Below, piece by piece: positions 28,793 through 37,651 of a DNA stretch of 64,000 bases. Source of the stretch: Burkholderiaceae bacterium. GTDB taxonomy: Bacteria; Pseudomonadota; Gammaproteobacteria; Burkholderiales; Burkholderiaceae_C. The translations under genes were made by a program, and so were the position numbers. Every line of letters starts with the position of its first letter. Within the stretch, counting starts at the first letter, position 1. Location: NCBI GenBank assembly GCA_026125795.1, contig JAHCKM010000004.1:682001-746000 (forward strand). Reading direction: 5' to 3'. The notes below the pieces were generated by a model. That model ran no database searches and was not told where the DNA came from. It was given only the letters and a program-made list of their open reading frames with translations.

Positions 28793-30385
28793 CTAGCAGG
28801 CCGGCTTGTCCGGGTTGGGCGACCCGGACGAACCACCCGGGTTGGCAGGGCCGCCGGGCTTGCCTTGGCCCGAACCGCCGCCCGGATTGTTGGGGTCGAA
28901 CTTCCGGTTGAACACCGGAAACTTGGGCGCCAACGCGGGCAGCAGGGCGAAGGTGTTGACGTTCCTGTGGTACTCGTCGATGAAGTCGATCCAGCGCGTG
29001 CCGGTGAGAAAGTCGATCGGCTGCGCCTCGCGGTTGGGCGAGCCGGCCGGCTGCTTGGAAGCCATGTAGAACGGCGAGCGCCAGTCCCAGACCCCCTTTC
29101 GCTCGGGGTCGGGCAGGAAGATGTTCATCGCCAGGCTCGGGTCACTGAAGTCCCACGGCTGTGCCGTGTCCATCCACGGGCTGCCGACGTCGCCGTAGCG
29201 CTTGACGCCCTTGAGCGCATTGCCGAGCGCCGTGGCGGCGGCGTGCACCGGCACGGCGCCGAAATCGTGCTTCAGCAGCTCGGCGGCGAGATCGCCGACG
29301 TCGCTCACCTGGTCGGGCACTGACAGCGCAAAGCCGGGTACGGTGTCGTACTTCTGCGCGGCCTCGACGGCAGCCTGCACCTTGGCCAGCACGGCCGGCC
29401 GATCGGCGGCATTGGCCGGCCGCAAGGCCGTGACCAGCGCTGCGGCCAGCACGTCGATGCATTGAACGATCTCGCGCATGCGGCCCAGGCGCACCACGCC
29501 GCCGATCGTCGGGTGGTTGCCCTTGAGTTGCAGCGGGCGCGCGTTCTCGTCGGCGAACCATTGCGCCAACGCTTCACGCGTGGCCAGACCGGCGGTGCGC
29601 AAGCGCCGGAACACCGCGGGGTAGGTCTCGCCGGAAGAGAAGAAGTTGTAGTTGCAGTAGCCGGTGGCGTAGTCGGCGTGGGGCGCCACCGCGTGCAGGT
29701 GTTCCACTGACATGTTGAAGCAGTTGTTGAAGTGGATCACCGCGGGCTTGGGCACGCCCTGGCGTTGCGACAGCCGCAGGCCGGCCGCCAGGCCCGAAGT
29801 GGACAGCGGCAGGTCGACGGCCGGGAGCACGGAGGAGAACACCGGCAGCACCGACGAGAACACCGGCAATGCCGGTGAGCCGGGCGCTGGGTTCAAGCGC
29901 ACCTCGTCCTGACCGAACGTCCATTCATAGTCGCCGTTCGATGTGGTCTGCTCGGGTGTCAGATTGGCCGCATCCACCTCGGGCAGGTAACCCGCGCCGT
30001 GGCCCTCCAACGCCAATGCAATGGCCGCACACGGATTCAGTGCGTGGGTGCGGCGCAGAAATCCGGCGAGCGCCCGCGGCGAGGTCATGTCCTGCTTCCA
30101 CACCGACGTGATGCGCATCGCCTTGGGTTGCAGCGCCGGGATCTCCACCAGGTAGCTGTCGTCGTCGTACAGGTCGATCAGCGCAGACACGTGCACGCCT
30201 TCGCGGGCGACGCGCTGCAGCGCCTTGACCAGCACCTGGCGCTGGATCGGAATGCCTGCCTGTCCGTCAGGGTAGCGACTGAGGACCGCGTCACTGCCGA
30301 ACGGCGCATACACCGCGAGCACCACGCTGTCGGTGCCGTCGGGCTGCTTGGGGTTCAGCGGTTGCAGACGCGGCAGAGACTTCAT
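28793..30385 (-). CDS. Clostripain-like cysteine peptidase (C11 family)
   Basis: 530 residues. The caspase-like dyad is visible: His129 in 'LALEGHGAGYLP' and Cys222 in 'VIHFNNCFNMS', the order and context of clostripain (C11), which cuts after Arg/Lys. ATG 30385 follows a clear ribosome site (GAGGAG) and is preferred to an upstream in-frame start. There is no signal peptide, unlike secreted clostripains, so it may act in the cytoplasm. Residues 174-187 are two copies of PVFSSVL, and the last 30 residues are a Gly/Pro/Ser-rich tail ending in Cys. It faces a TPR/winged-helix regulator across a short spacer with an inverted repeat. Substrate unknown. Confidence 0.75.
   Translation of the reverse strand: MKSLPRLQPLNPKQPDGTDSVVLAVYAPFGSDAVLSRYPDGQAGIPIQRQVLVKALQRVAREGVHVSALIDLYDDDSYLVEIPALQPKAMRITSVWKQDMTSPRALAGFLRRTHALNPCAAIALALEGHGAGYLPEVDAANLTPEQTTSNGDYEWTFGQDEVRLNPAPGSPALPVFSSVLPVFSSVLPAVDLPLSTSGLAAGLRLSQRQGVPKPAVIHFNNCFNMSVEHLHAVAPHADYATGYCNYNFFSSGETYPAVFRRLRTAGLATREALAQWFADENARPLQLKGNHPTIGGVVRLGRMREIVQCIDVLAAALVTALRPANAADRPAVLAKVQAAVEAAQKYDTVPGFALSVPDQVSDVGDLAAELLKHDFGAVPVHAAATALGNALKGVKRYGDVGSPWMDTAQPWDFSDPSLAMNIFLPDPERKGVWDWRSPFYMASKQPAGSPNREAQPIDFLTGTRWIDFIDEYHRNVNTFALLPALAPKFPVFNRKFDPNNPGGGSGQGKPGGPANPGGSSGSPNPDKPAC
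29826..29867. repeat. 21-base tandem duplication inside the C11 peptidase gene
   Basis: Two adjacent 21-base units (29826-29846 and 29847-29867) that agree at 19 of 21 positions. They encode the in-frame repeat PVFSSVL-PVFSSVL between the two catalytic residues. The unit length keeps the frame, so copy number could vary without breaking the gene. Confidence 0.7.
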
Positions 30386-30418
30386 TCGGTGCTCCTCGGT
30401 CGACGTAAGGGCGCGGAT

Positions 30419-30480
30419 CAAAGCATGCGCTCGCTACACTTCACAATCCCTACGTTCCAACATGGCGAGCGGGCGCTTTG
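30419..30480. promoter_or_regulatory. Inverted repeat between divergent peptidase and regulator genes
   Basis: Two 17-base arms, 30419-30435 and 30464-30480, are inverted copies matching at 13 of 17 positions (CAAAGC and CGCTCGC blocks conserved), with 28 bases between them. They sit in the 116-base gap between the C11 peptidase ATG and the regulator ATG. The geometry suits a dimeric regulator controlling both promoters. The first arm could instead pair in mRNA. Confidence 0.5.
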
Positions 30481-30501
30481 AAACCAGGACCGCTCGCGAC
30501 C

Positions 30502-32763
30502 ATGCCCGAAAGCCCAGCCACCGAAAAGACGGCGCGTGCCGTCCGTGCGCCTTCCGATAGCAGCGACGCGGTCGCGCGCGCGGTGGCGCTGATCGAGGCG
30601 GCATTGGTCGCGCGGCGCGCCGGCACGCTGGAGGAACCGGTACGTCAGCGCCCGCGCGCAGCGCGCTGGGTGATGCGCCGCTTCCAGCCGCTTGTGGTTG
30701 GAACGGTGGGCGATGCCCTGGAGGTTGAACAGCCGCTGGTGCTGATGGCCGACTGGCTGTTGCGCTGGGCGCTCACCCAGCTGCGGCCCGACCGCGAGCC
30801 GAGCTTCGAGGACATCGATCCCAAGGCCTGGCTCGATCTGACGGCGTGGCGGCCGATGCTGGCCGCCACCTGCTACGCCGGCGTGCTGGCGGTGCCCGAA
30901 TTCCGGGAGCGCTATAGGCGGCGCATCGACGAGCCGGCGATCGAGAACCTGTGCGGGCTGTGGGGCGTGGGACCGAGCACGTTCTATCGCCACCTCGATC
31001 GCGCCAAGCGCACGATGGCCGAGCTGTTCGTGCGCGAGCCGATCGGCGTGCCGATGCGCTTTGCATTGCGGCGCTGGCTGCAGACCGAAGTCGCGCGCCG
31101 GCAGGGGCTCGACACCGCCGAGCGCCGTGCCGACTGGCACCAGCGCCAGGCCGAGCGCGCGCTGCAGCGCCACGACATCGGCTCGGCGCTGTGGCATCGC
31201 CTGGCCGCCGGCGACGTGCGGGGCTTCATCCACGCGCTGCAGCTCGACGCGCTGCAATCGGCCAACCATCCGGAGACCGATGCGTTGGTCGAGCGCATGG
31301 CTGCCGGCGCGTTGGCGGCGCGCGATCGCATGGAGATCGAGCTGGCACGCGCCGCGCTCGCGCGCACCCGCAACATGCCCGAGCGGACGCAGCAGGCCTG
31401 CGAGCAGGCGCTGCAGGTGGCGGTGGCCGCGCGCGACAAGCTGCTGATGGGCATCGCATATGGCGCGCTCGGCGCATTCCACGAAACGCGCGACGCCGAC
31501 CGCGCATTCGCCTGCTACGAAGACAGCGCCGCGTGCCTGCAGCAGGCCGATCCGCAGCGCTCCGATCATGTGGCGGTGCAGGCGTACCTGACCACCTTGA
31601 CTCGGCTGGCGTGGCTGTACCTGCAGCGCAACGACCCGCGCGCACGCACGGTGCTCGAACGCACGCAGCAGATCGGCGGTTCGATCGACGTTCCCGACGA
31701 GCTGGCCGGCATGCTCGCGCAGTCCTGGGGCGAACTGGCGCGCCGTTCCGGCCAGTTGCTCGAGGCGCTCGAGCACAAGCAGCGCGCGCTCAACATCTTC
31801 GAACGCCTGGGCGACCGGCGTTCGGTGCTGGCCACTTGGCTGAACCTGAGTTCCATCTACGCCGAGTTGCAGCAGTTCGATCGCGCCGGCGACTATGCGC
31901 GGCGCATCCTCGATGTCGCTGCACGCCAGGACGTCGAGCCGCAGATCGTCGCCGGCACGCACGTCAACCTGGGCGCCACCTACTACCTGCAGGGTCGCTA
32001 CGACGACGCGATCGATCAGTACCAGCAGGCGCTGGAGGCCAGCGTGCGCAGCGGCTTGCGTATGGAGGCCACTCGAGCGCACTTCAATCTTGCCGAGGCG
32101 CACTACAAGCGTTTCCAGACCTCGCGCGATGCTCGCGACGAGCGCAACGGTGACCTGCACGTCGACGCCGTGCTGCAGGCGCCGATGGCCGAGAGCAGCC
32201 CGGCACTGCTCGAGCTGGCGCGCAAGCTGAAAGCCGATGTGCTCGGACAGCTCGAAGAGCTGGAGAAGGATCGCCTGATTCCACAGGAATCGGCCATCCA
32301 CCTCGACGAGATGACGGAGATCCAGCGCCAGCGCGCCGTATTGGCGGTGCCGATCTCGCCCGAGGCCCATGTGCGCGCGCGCCTGGCGATCGCCCGCGCC
32401 TACCTCGACATCTCGATGAAGGAACGCGAGGCGGCGCTGGAGCTGATCGACCGGCATGGACTCGGCGCGTCGTTCACGCAGGAGCTCGGTGCGCTGCGTG
32501 CGGCCTTCGACCGCGAGCTCACGCGCGAACAGAAGCTGCTCGGGCATTGGCACGAGAGCGCGGCCGACCTGCTGCCCGAAACGACACGCGTGTCGTTGAT
32601 CGAATGGCTGCTCGGCCGGGAGTCCATCAACAAGAGCGCCTACGCCGACCTGTGCGGCGTCAGCCCTGCCACGGCGTCGAAGCACCTGACCGTGCTGGCC
32701 GAGCGTGGACTGCTGCAGCAAACCGGCAAGGGCCCGAGCACACGCTATCTGCTGAGCGACTGA
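30502..32763 (+). CDS. TPR-repeat regulator with C-terminal winged helix
   Basis: 753 residues. An N-terminal helical part includes a helix-turn-helix-like stretch 'LWGVGPSTFYRHLDRAKRTM' (about 152-171); a long array of tetratricopeptide-like helices fills about 200-600 (for example 'AGTHVNLGATYYLQGRYDDA'); the last 60 residues form a winged helix ('YADLCGVSPATASKHLTVLAERGLLQQ'). The layout recalls large signal-integrating activators, but I cannot name the family. ATG 30502 is preferred to a TTG 24 bases upstream. Divergent from the C11 peptidase, with an inverted repeat between them, so it probably regulates that gene and itself. Confidence 0.72.
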   Translation: MPESPATEKTARAVRAPSDSSDAVARAVALIEAALVARRAGTLEEPVRQRPRAARWVMRRFQPLVVGTVGDALEVEQPLVLMADWLLRWALTQLRPDREPSFEDIDPKAWLDLTAWRPMLAATCYAGVLAVPEFRERYRRRIDEPAIENLCGLWGVGPSTFYRHLDRAKRTMAELFVREPIGVPMRFALRRWLQTEVARRQGLDTAERRADWHQRQAERALQRHDIGSALWHRLAAGDVRGFIHALQLDALQSANHPETDALVERMAAGALAARDRMEIELARAALARTRNMPERTQQACEQALQVAVAARDKLLMGIAYGALGAFHETRDADRAFACYEDSAACLQQADPQRSDHVAVQAYLTTLTRLAWLYLQRNDPRARTVLERTQQIGGSIDVPDELAGMLAQSWGELARRSGQLLEALEHKQRALNIFERLGDRRSVLATWLNLSSIYAELQQFDRAGDYARRILDVAARQDVEPQIVAGTHVNLGATYYLQGRYDDAIDQYQQALEASVRSGLRMEATRAHFNLAEAHYKRFQTSRDARDERNGDLHVDAVLQAPMAESSPALLELARKLKADVLGQLEELEKDRLIPQESAIHLDEMTEIQRQRAVLAVPISPEAHVRARLAIARAYLDISMKEREAALELIDRHGLGASFTQELGALRAAFDRELTREQKLLGHWHESAADLLPETTRVSLIEWLLGRESINKSAYADLCGVSPATASKHLTVLAERGLLQQTGKGPSTRYLLSD

Positions 32764-33007
32764 AAGACCGCGGTGTACGGCCATCGGCCGCGGCCGCCTT
32801 TGTGCTCAGGTTCAAACTGCTTCCCGCCGCGCGTCGCAACCACGGCGCCGGCTGCGCGGGTTACCACCATCGCGCCATGCCGGGGCGCTTGTTAGTCTCG
32901 TTGCACGCGGGGCGCGCATGGATCGCGCAAATGGAGTCATGCGTGTCCTTTGATCCGGCATGGCCAAGGCTTCTAGCCGCCGCCTCACCCTGAAGAAGGA
33001 GACCACG

Positions 33008-34168
33008 ATGACCGACAAGATTGCGGCTGCCAGCGCCGCCGATTCTCCCGATGCAAAGCCGGCGCGGCGCCGGTTCCTGGGCGCAGCGGCCTCGGGCATC
33101 GCCGGCGCCGCCGCGATGGCTGCGCCGATGGTGTCGGTGGCCCAGTCGCCCATCGTGCTGAAGATGCAGGGCGCCTGGGGCGCCAAGGACATCTTCAACG
33201 AGATGGCCGAGGAGTACGTCAAGCGCGTCAACGAGATGGCCGGCGGCCGCCTGCGCATCGACTACCTGGTGGCCGGCGCGGTGGTCAAGCCGTTCGAGGT
33301 GATGGACGCCACCAACAAAGGCGTGCTCGACGCCTCGCACGGCGTGCCGGTGTACTGGTACGGCAAGAGCAAGGTGGCGTCGCTGTTCGGCTCGGGCCCG
33401 ATCAACGGCTGCGACGCGCCGCAGACGCTGGCCTGGATCTACCGCGGCGGCGGGCTGGAGCTCTACAACGAGCTGCTGAAAAAGATCAACCTCGACGTGG
33501 TCGGCTATTTCGCGATGCCGATGCCCACGCAGCCGCTGGGCTGGTTCAAGAAGCCGATCACGCAGGCCTCCGAGCTCAAGGGCCTGAAGTACCGCACCGT
33601 CGGCTTGGCGGCCGACCTGTTCCAGGAGATGGGCGCCAGGGTCACGCAGCTGCCCGGCGGCGAAATCATGCCCGCGCTGGAAAAGGGCGTGATCGATGCC
33701 TTCGAGTTCAACAACCCCACCTCCGACATGCGCTTCGGCGCGCAGGACGTGATCAAGAACTACATGATGGGCAGCTACCACCAGGCGATGGAGTTCTTCG
33801 AGATCGCCTTCAACCGCAAGAAACACGATTCACTGCCCAAGGACCTGCAGGCGATCCTGCGCTACGCGGTCGAGGCGACCAGCTCGTCGAACTGGTGGAC
33901 CGCGATGGACAACTACTCGCGCGATCTGCAGGATCTGCAGAGCAAGCACGGCGTGAAGGTTCTGCGCACGCCGAAGGCGGTGTTTCAGGAGCAGCTCAAG
34001 GCCTGGGACGTGCTCACCAAACGGCTGTCCGACGAGGATCCGTTCTTCAAGAAGGTGGTGGACTCGCAGATGGCCTGGGCCAAGCGCGTGGCCTACTACA
34101 TGTTCGTCAACGAGGCGGACTACCACATGGGCTACGAGCACGTGCACAAGACCAAGCTGCCGGCCTGA
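33008..34168 (+). CDS. TRAP transporter substrate-binding protein, TakP-like
   Basis: 386 residues with a twin-arginine signal ('ARRRFLGAAASG', about 19-30; cleavage near 46) and a DctP-fold receptor. 'YWYGKS', 'YRGGGLELYNELL', 'GWFKKPI', 'LKGLKYR', 'LPGGEIMPALEKGVIDAFEF' follow the pattern of TakP, the 2-oxoacid-binding TRAP receptor of Rhodobacter. An AAGGAGA ribosome site at 32994-33000 fixes the ATG at 33008. First gene of an operon with both permeases, an amidase and a small membrane peptide. The ligand may be a keto acid or an acid produced from or related to an amide (inference). Confidence 0.92.
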   Translation: MTDKIAAASAADSPDAKPARRRFLGAAASGIAGAAAMAAPMVSVAQSPIVLKMQGAWGAKDIFNEMAEEYVKRVNEMAGGRLRIDYLVAGAVVKPFEVMDATNKGVLDASHGVPVYWYGKSKVASLFGSGPINGCDAPQTLAWIYRGGGLELYNELLKKINLDVVGYFAMPMPTQPLGWFKKPITQASELKGLKYRTVGLAADLFQEMGARVTQLPGGEIMPALEKGVIDAFEFNNPTSDMRFGAQDVIKNYMMGSYHQAMEFFEIAFNRKKHDSLPKDLQAILRYAVEATSSSNWWTAMDNYSRDLQDLQSKHGVKVLRTPKAVFQEQLKAWDVLTKRLSDEDPFFKKVVDSQMAWAKRVAYYMFVNEADYHMGYEHVHKTKLPA

Positions 34169-34171
34169 AGT

Positions 34172-34268
34172 TGTTGACGGCCCCCTTGCTCGCTGCGCTC
34201 GCATCCCCCCGGGGAGGATCAGTCGGCTTGGGGCGGCCCGGCGCCGACTGAACGGCCCGGCTGGCGAC
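34172..34268. repeat. GC-rich intergenic element (copy C)
   Basis: Spacer directly after the TRAP receptor gene with 'CCCCCTTG', 'CCCCCCGGGG' and 'CTTGGGG' blocks and an inverted GTCGGC/GCCGAC pair around 34212-34237. Similar in make-up to the elements at 3755-3851 and 19899-20022. It precedes a terminator-like hairpin. Confidence 0.35.
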
Positions 34269-34297
34269 ACGGGGCGGCCACCAGACCGCCCCGTTTT
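34269..34297 (+). terminator. Intrinsic terminator or attenuator between TRAP receptor and permease genes
   Basis: Perfect 9-base stem ACGGGGCGG (34269-34277) / CCGCCCCGT (34286-34294) with an 8-base loop, followed by TTTT. It lies inside the operon, after the receptor gene and 30 bases before the small permease. Partial termination here would give more receptor than permease, a common need of binding-protein-dependent systems. Confidence 0.7.
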
Positions 34298-34326
34298 CAT
34301 GTGCGGCCTGAGGGAGGAAGTTCGAC

Positions 34327-34938
34327 GTGCAACGCCTGATCCTCGCGATCGATCAGCTCAGCAAGACGGTCGGCCATGCTTTTGCGTGGTGCATCGTCAT
34401 CCTCGCGCTCGGCACCGGCTACGAGGTGCTGGTGCGCTACGTGTTCAACGATCCGACGAGCTGGGCGTTCGACTTCAGCTACCTGATGTACGGCGCGCTG
34501 TTCTACATGGCCGGCGCTTACACGCTGTCGCGCGCCGGCCACGTGCGGGCCGACATGTTCTACCGGCGCTGGCGCCCGCGCACGCAGGCCGTGGTGGAGC
34601 TGGTGCTGTACGTGCTGTTCTTCTTCCCCGGCATCCTGGCGCTGATCGTGGCCGGCGGCGCGTACGGCTTCGAGTCGATGCGCCTGAAGGAGGTTAGCGT
34701 CAACAGCCCGGCCGGCGTGCCGATCTGGCCGCTGAAAATGATGATCCAGGTGGGCGCCGGACTGATCGCGCTGCAAGGCGTGGCCGAGGTGCTGCGCTGC
34801 GTGGTCTGCCTGCGCGCGGGCGACTGGCCGCCGCGGCTGCATGACGTGGAAGAGCTCGAGTTGCAGATCCTGCAGCAGCACGCACAAGCCGATGAGGCGC
34901 CCGGCGCTCGGCCGGCCGGATTGGGAGCTGGAAGATGA
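34327..34938 (+). CDS. TRAP transporter small permease (DctQ family)
   Basis: 203 residues with four predicted membrane helices in the first 160 residues and a charged cytoplasmic tail. GTG 34327 follows a good ribosome site (GGGAGGAAG, 34312-34320). 'YEVLVRYVFNDPTSWAFDFSYLMYG' is the DctQ helix-2 region. It overlaps the large permease by 4 bases (ATGA). Confidence 0.9.
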   Translation: MQRLILAIDQLSKTVGHAFAWCIVILALGTGYEVLVRYVFNDPTSWAFDFSYLMYGALFYMAGAYTLSRAGHVRADMFYRRWRPRTQAVVELVLYVLFFFPGILALIVAGGAYGFESMRLKEVSVNSPAGVPIWPLKMMIQVGAGLIALQGVAEVLRCVVCLRAGDWPPRLHDVEELELQILQQHAQADEAPGARPAGLGAGR

Positions 34939-36281
34939 GCGATCCGGCCGTCGCCCTGGTGATGATGGGCATCCTGGTCTTCGTGATCTGCATCGGCTTT
35001 CCGGTCGCTTTCACGCTGATGGCGCTGGGCGTGGCCTTTGGCTATTACGCTTACTTCCAGCCCGACCAGGCCTTCTTCGACAACCGCGTCTTCTACCTGC
35101 TGACGCAGAACACCTTCACGGTGCTCAACAACGATGCGCTGGTGTCGGTCCCGCTGTTCCTGCTGATGGGCTACCTGGTCGAGCGCGCCAACATCCTCGA
35201 CAACCTGTTCCGCAGCCTGCAGGTGGCGCTGCGCTTCCTGCCGGGGGCGCTCGCGGTCGCCACGCTGGCCACCTGCGCGCTGTTTGCCACCGCCACCGGC
35301 ATCGTCGGCGCGGTGGTCACGCTGATGGGGCTGCTGGCGTTCCCGCAGATGATGAAGGCCGGCTACGACACGCGGCTGGCCTCCGGCGTGATCTGCGCCG
35401 GCGGCTGTCTCGGCATCTTGATTCCGCCGTCGATCATGCTGATCGTCTACGGCGCGATGGCCGGGCTGTCGGTGGTCAAGCTGTACGCGGCCGCCTTCAT
35501 GCCGGGTTTCTTCCTCGCTGCGATGTACATCGCCTACGTGGTCGTGCTGGCGATCATCAAGCCCGAGCGCGCGCCGCCGCTGCCCAAGGACCAGAGCAAC
35601 GTGCCGTTCGGCCAGGTGGTGGTGATGCTGCTGAAGTCGTTCTTCCCGCTCGCGCTGCTGATCATGGCGGTGCTGGGGGCGATCATGTTCGGCATCGCCA
35701 CGCCCACCGAGGCGGCGGCGGTCGGCGCGATCGGCGCGGCGCTGCTCGCGGCCGCCTACCGCTCGCTGAGCTGGCAGAGCCTGCGCGAGTCGGTCTTCCT
35801 GACCGCGCGCACGTCGGCCATGGTGTGCTGGCTGTTCGTCGGCTCCGCCACGTTCGCCTCGATCTTCGCCTACCTCGGCGGCAATCAGATCATCAAGGAA
35901 GCCGTGCTGGCGATGAACCTGACCCCGCTGACCTTCATGCTGCTGGCGCAGGTGATCATCTTCCTGCTCGGCTGGCCGCTGGAGTGGACCGAGATCATCA
36001 TCATCTTCGTGCCGATCTTCCTGCCGATGCTGGAACACTTCGGCGTCGATCCGGTGCTGTTCGGCGTGCTGATCGCGCTGAACCTGCAAACCGCTTTCCT
36101 GTCGCCGCCGATGGCGATGTCGGCTTATTACCTGAAGGGCGTCAGTCCGCCGTCGGTGCTGCTGACGCAGATCTTCAGCGGCTGCATGCCGTTCGTTTTC
36201 GTGGTGATCGCGACGATGGTGATCGTCTACGTCTTCCCCAGCATCGCGCTGTGGCTGCCGAACGCGATCTACGGCAGGTGA
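34935..36281 (+). CDS. TRAP transporter large permease (DctM family)
   Basis: 448 residues, about twelve membrane helices. Family regions: 'GFPVAFTLMALG', 'LFATATGIVGAVVTLMG', 'LGILIPPSIMLIVYG', 'IATPTEAAAVG', 'FVPIFLPMLEHFGVDP' and 'LSPPMAMSAYYLKG'. The last two are typical of the TakP-linked subgroup. ATG at 34935 overlaps the small permease stop. The amidase begins 10 bases downstream, so transport and hydrolysis are co-expressed. Confidence 0.94.
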   Translation: MSDPAVALVMMGILVFVICIGFPVAFTLMALGVAFGYYAYFQPDQAFFDNRVFYLLTQNTFTVLNNDALVSVPLFLLMGYLVERANILDNLFRSLQVALRFLPGALAVATLATCALFATATGIVGAVVTLMGLLAFPQMMKAGYDTRLASGVICAGGCLGILIPPSIMLIVYGAMAGLSVVKLYAAAFMPGFFLAAMYIAYVVVLAIIKPERAPPLPKDQSNVPFGQVVVMLLKSFFPLALLIMAVLGAIMFGIATPTEAAAVGAIGAALLAAAYRSLSWQSLRESVFLTARTSAMVCWLFVGSATFASIFAYLGGNQIIKEAVLAMNLTPLTFMLLAQVIIFLLGWPLEWTEIIIIFVPIFLPMLEHFGVDPVLFGVLIALNLQTAFLSPPMAMSAYYLKGVSPPSVLLTQIFSGCMPFVFVVIATMVIVYVFPSIALWLPNAIYGR

Positions 36282-36291
36282 GGTCGGCGTG

Positions 36292-37629
36292 ATGGATGTC
36301 TCCCGGCCCGAGCGCTTGTCGGCCAGCGAGGCGGCGCGTGCGGTCGCCAGCGGCGCGCTGAGCGCCGAGCAGCTGGTGGAGGCCTGCCTGGCGCGCATCC
36401 GCGAGGTGGAGCCGTCGGTGCAAGCGTGGCAGTACCTCGACGAGCAGCACGCGCTGGCGCAGGCCCGCGCGCGCGACTCCGATCGCGCCGAGGGTCGCCC
36501 CACCGGTCCGCTGCACGGCGTGCCGGTAGGCATCAAGGACATCATCGATACCACCGACATGCCCACCGAGGACGGCACCGTGCTGCACGCCGGCCGCCGG
36601 CCGGTGCGCGATGCTGCGGTGGTGGCGCAGCTGCGCGCTGCCGGCGCGGTGATCCTCGGCAAGACGGTCACCACCGAGTGCGCCACCTATGCGCCGGGCA
36701 AGACCCGCAACCCGCACGACCCCGCGCGCACGCCCGGCGGCTCGTCGTCGGGCTCGGCGGCGGCGGTGGCCGCAGGCATGGTGCCGCTGGCCATCGGCAC
36801 GCAGTCCAATGCGTCGATCGTCCGGCCGGCGTCGTTCTGCGGCGTTCATGGCTTCAAGCCGACGCACGGGCTGATCTCGCGCCACGGCATCTTGAAGCTG
36901 TCGCGCTCGCTCGACAGCGTGGGCGTGTTCGCGCGCTCGCTCGACGACATCGCGTTGCTCACCGAGCAGCTCACCGGCTTTGACGAGAACGACCCCGACA
37001 CGCAGCCCCGCGCGCGCCTGCCGCTGCAGGCCACGCTGTCCGCCGAGCCGCCGCTCACGCCGCGTGTGGCGCTGGTGAAGTCGCCCATCTGGGAGCGCGC
37101 CGACGCGTCGACCCGCGAGGCGTTTGAGGAACTGGCCGACGTGCTCGGCGTGCAATGCGAGGAGTACCCGCTGCCCGACAACGTGGCGCAGGCGTGGGAT
37201 TGGCACCGCACGATCATGGAGGCGGAGATGGCCATGAACCTCGACGCCGAATACGAAAAAGGCCGTGAACGGCTCAGCGAGTCGTTGCGCGGCCAGTTGG
37301 CGCGCGGCCGCGAGATCAGCGCATTGGACTACCAGCGGGCGCTGGCCAGGGTGCCGCGGCTGATCGAGGCGTTCGACGAGCTGTTTGCCCACTTCGATGC
37401 GATCGTCACGCCCGCCACGCGCGGCACGGCGCCGCCGCTGGAAAGCACCGGCGACCCGGCGTTCGGCACGCTGTGGACCCTGACCGGGATGCCGGCACTG
37501 AGCCTGCCGCTGATGCACGGGCCGGATGGACTGCCGTTGGGCGTGCAGCTGGTCGGGCGCCGGCACGACGACGCGCGGCTGCTGCGCACGGCACGTTGGC
37601 TGCAAGCGCAGGTGGCCGCATCCGCATGA
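36292..37629 (+). CDS. Amidase signature family hydrolase
   Basis: 445 residues. Ser-Ser-Lys triad by alignment to the family: Lys82 ('VGIKDIID'), cis-Ser151 ('GGSSSGSAA') and nucleophile Ser175, with the usual spacing of 24 between the serines. The oxyanion loop before the nucleophile reads QSNAS in place of the common TGGS, a departure that may shift substrate range. 'FCGVHGFKPTHG' follows as expected. GTG 36289 is an alternative start. No gatB or gatC is near, so it is not the tRNA amidotransferase subunit. Being downstream of a TRAP importer, it likely splits an imported amide, or makes the acid the transporter handles (inference). Confidence 0.88.
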   Translation: MDVSRPERLSASEAARAVASGALSAEQLVEACLARIREVEPSVQAWQYLDEQHALAQARARDSDRAEGRPTGPLHGVPVGIKDIIDTTDMPTEDGTVLHAGRRPVRDAAVVAQLRAAGAVILGKTVTTECATYAPGKTRNPHDPARTPGGSSSGSAAAVAAGMVPLAIGTQSNASIVRPASFCGVHGFKPTHGLISRHGILKLSRSLDSVGVFARSLDDIALLTEQLTGFDENDPDTQPRARLPLQATLSAEPPLTPRVALVKSPIWERADASTREAFEELADVLGVQCEEYPLPDNVAQAWDWHRTIMEAEMAMNLDAEYEKGRERLSESLRGQLARGREISALDYQRALARVPRLIEAFDELFAHFDAIVTPATRGTAPPLESTGDPAFGTLWTLTGMPALSLPLMHGPDGLPLGVQLVGRRHDDARLLRTARWLQAQVAASA

Positions 37630-37651
37630 CACCTAACCCGGGAGTCACACC

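Noticed and set aside
30418..32784. 788-codon minus-strand frame opposite the TPR regulator
   Set aside because: No domain is visible, its composition is shadow-like, and it runs through the divergent promoter region; the plus-strand product has TPR and winged-helix patterns.
36292..37629. GatA subunit of the Asp/Glu-tRNA amidotransferase
   Set aside because: No gatB or gatC neighbours, operon with a TRAP importer, and the nucleophile loop departs from GatA.
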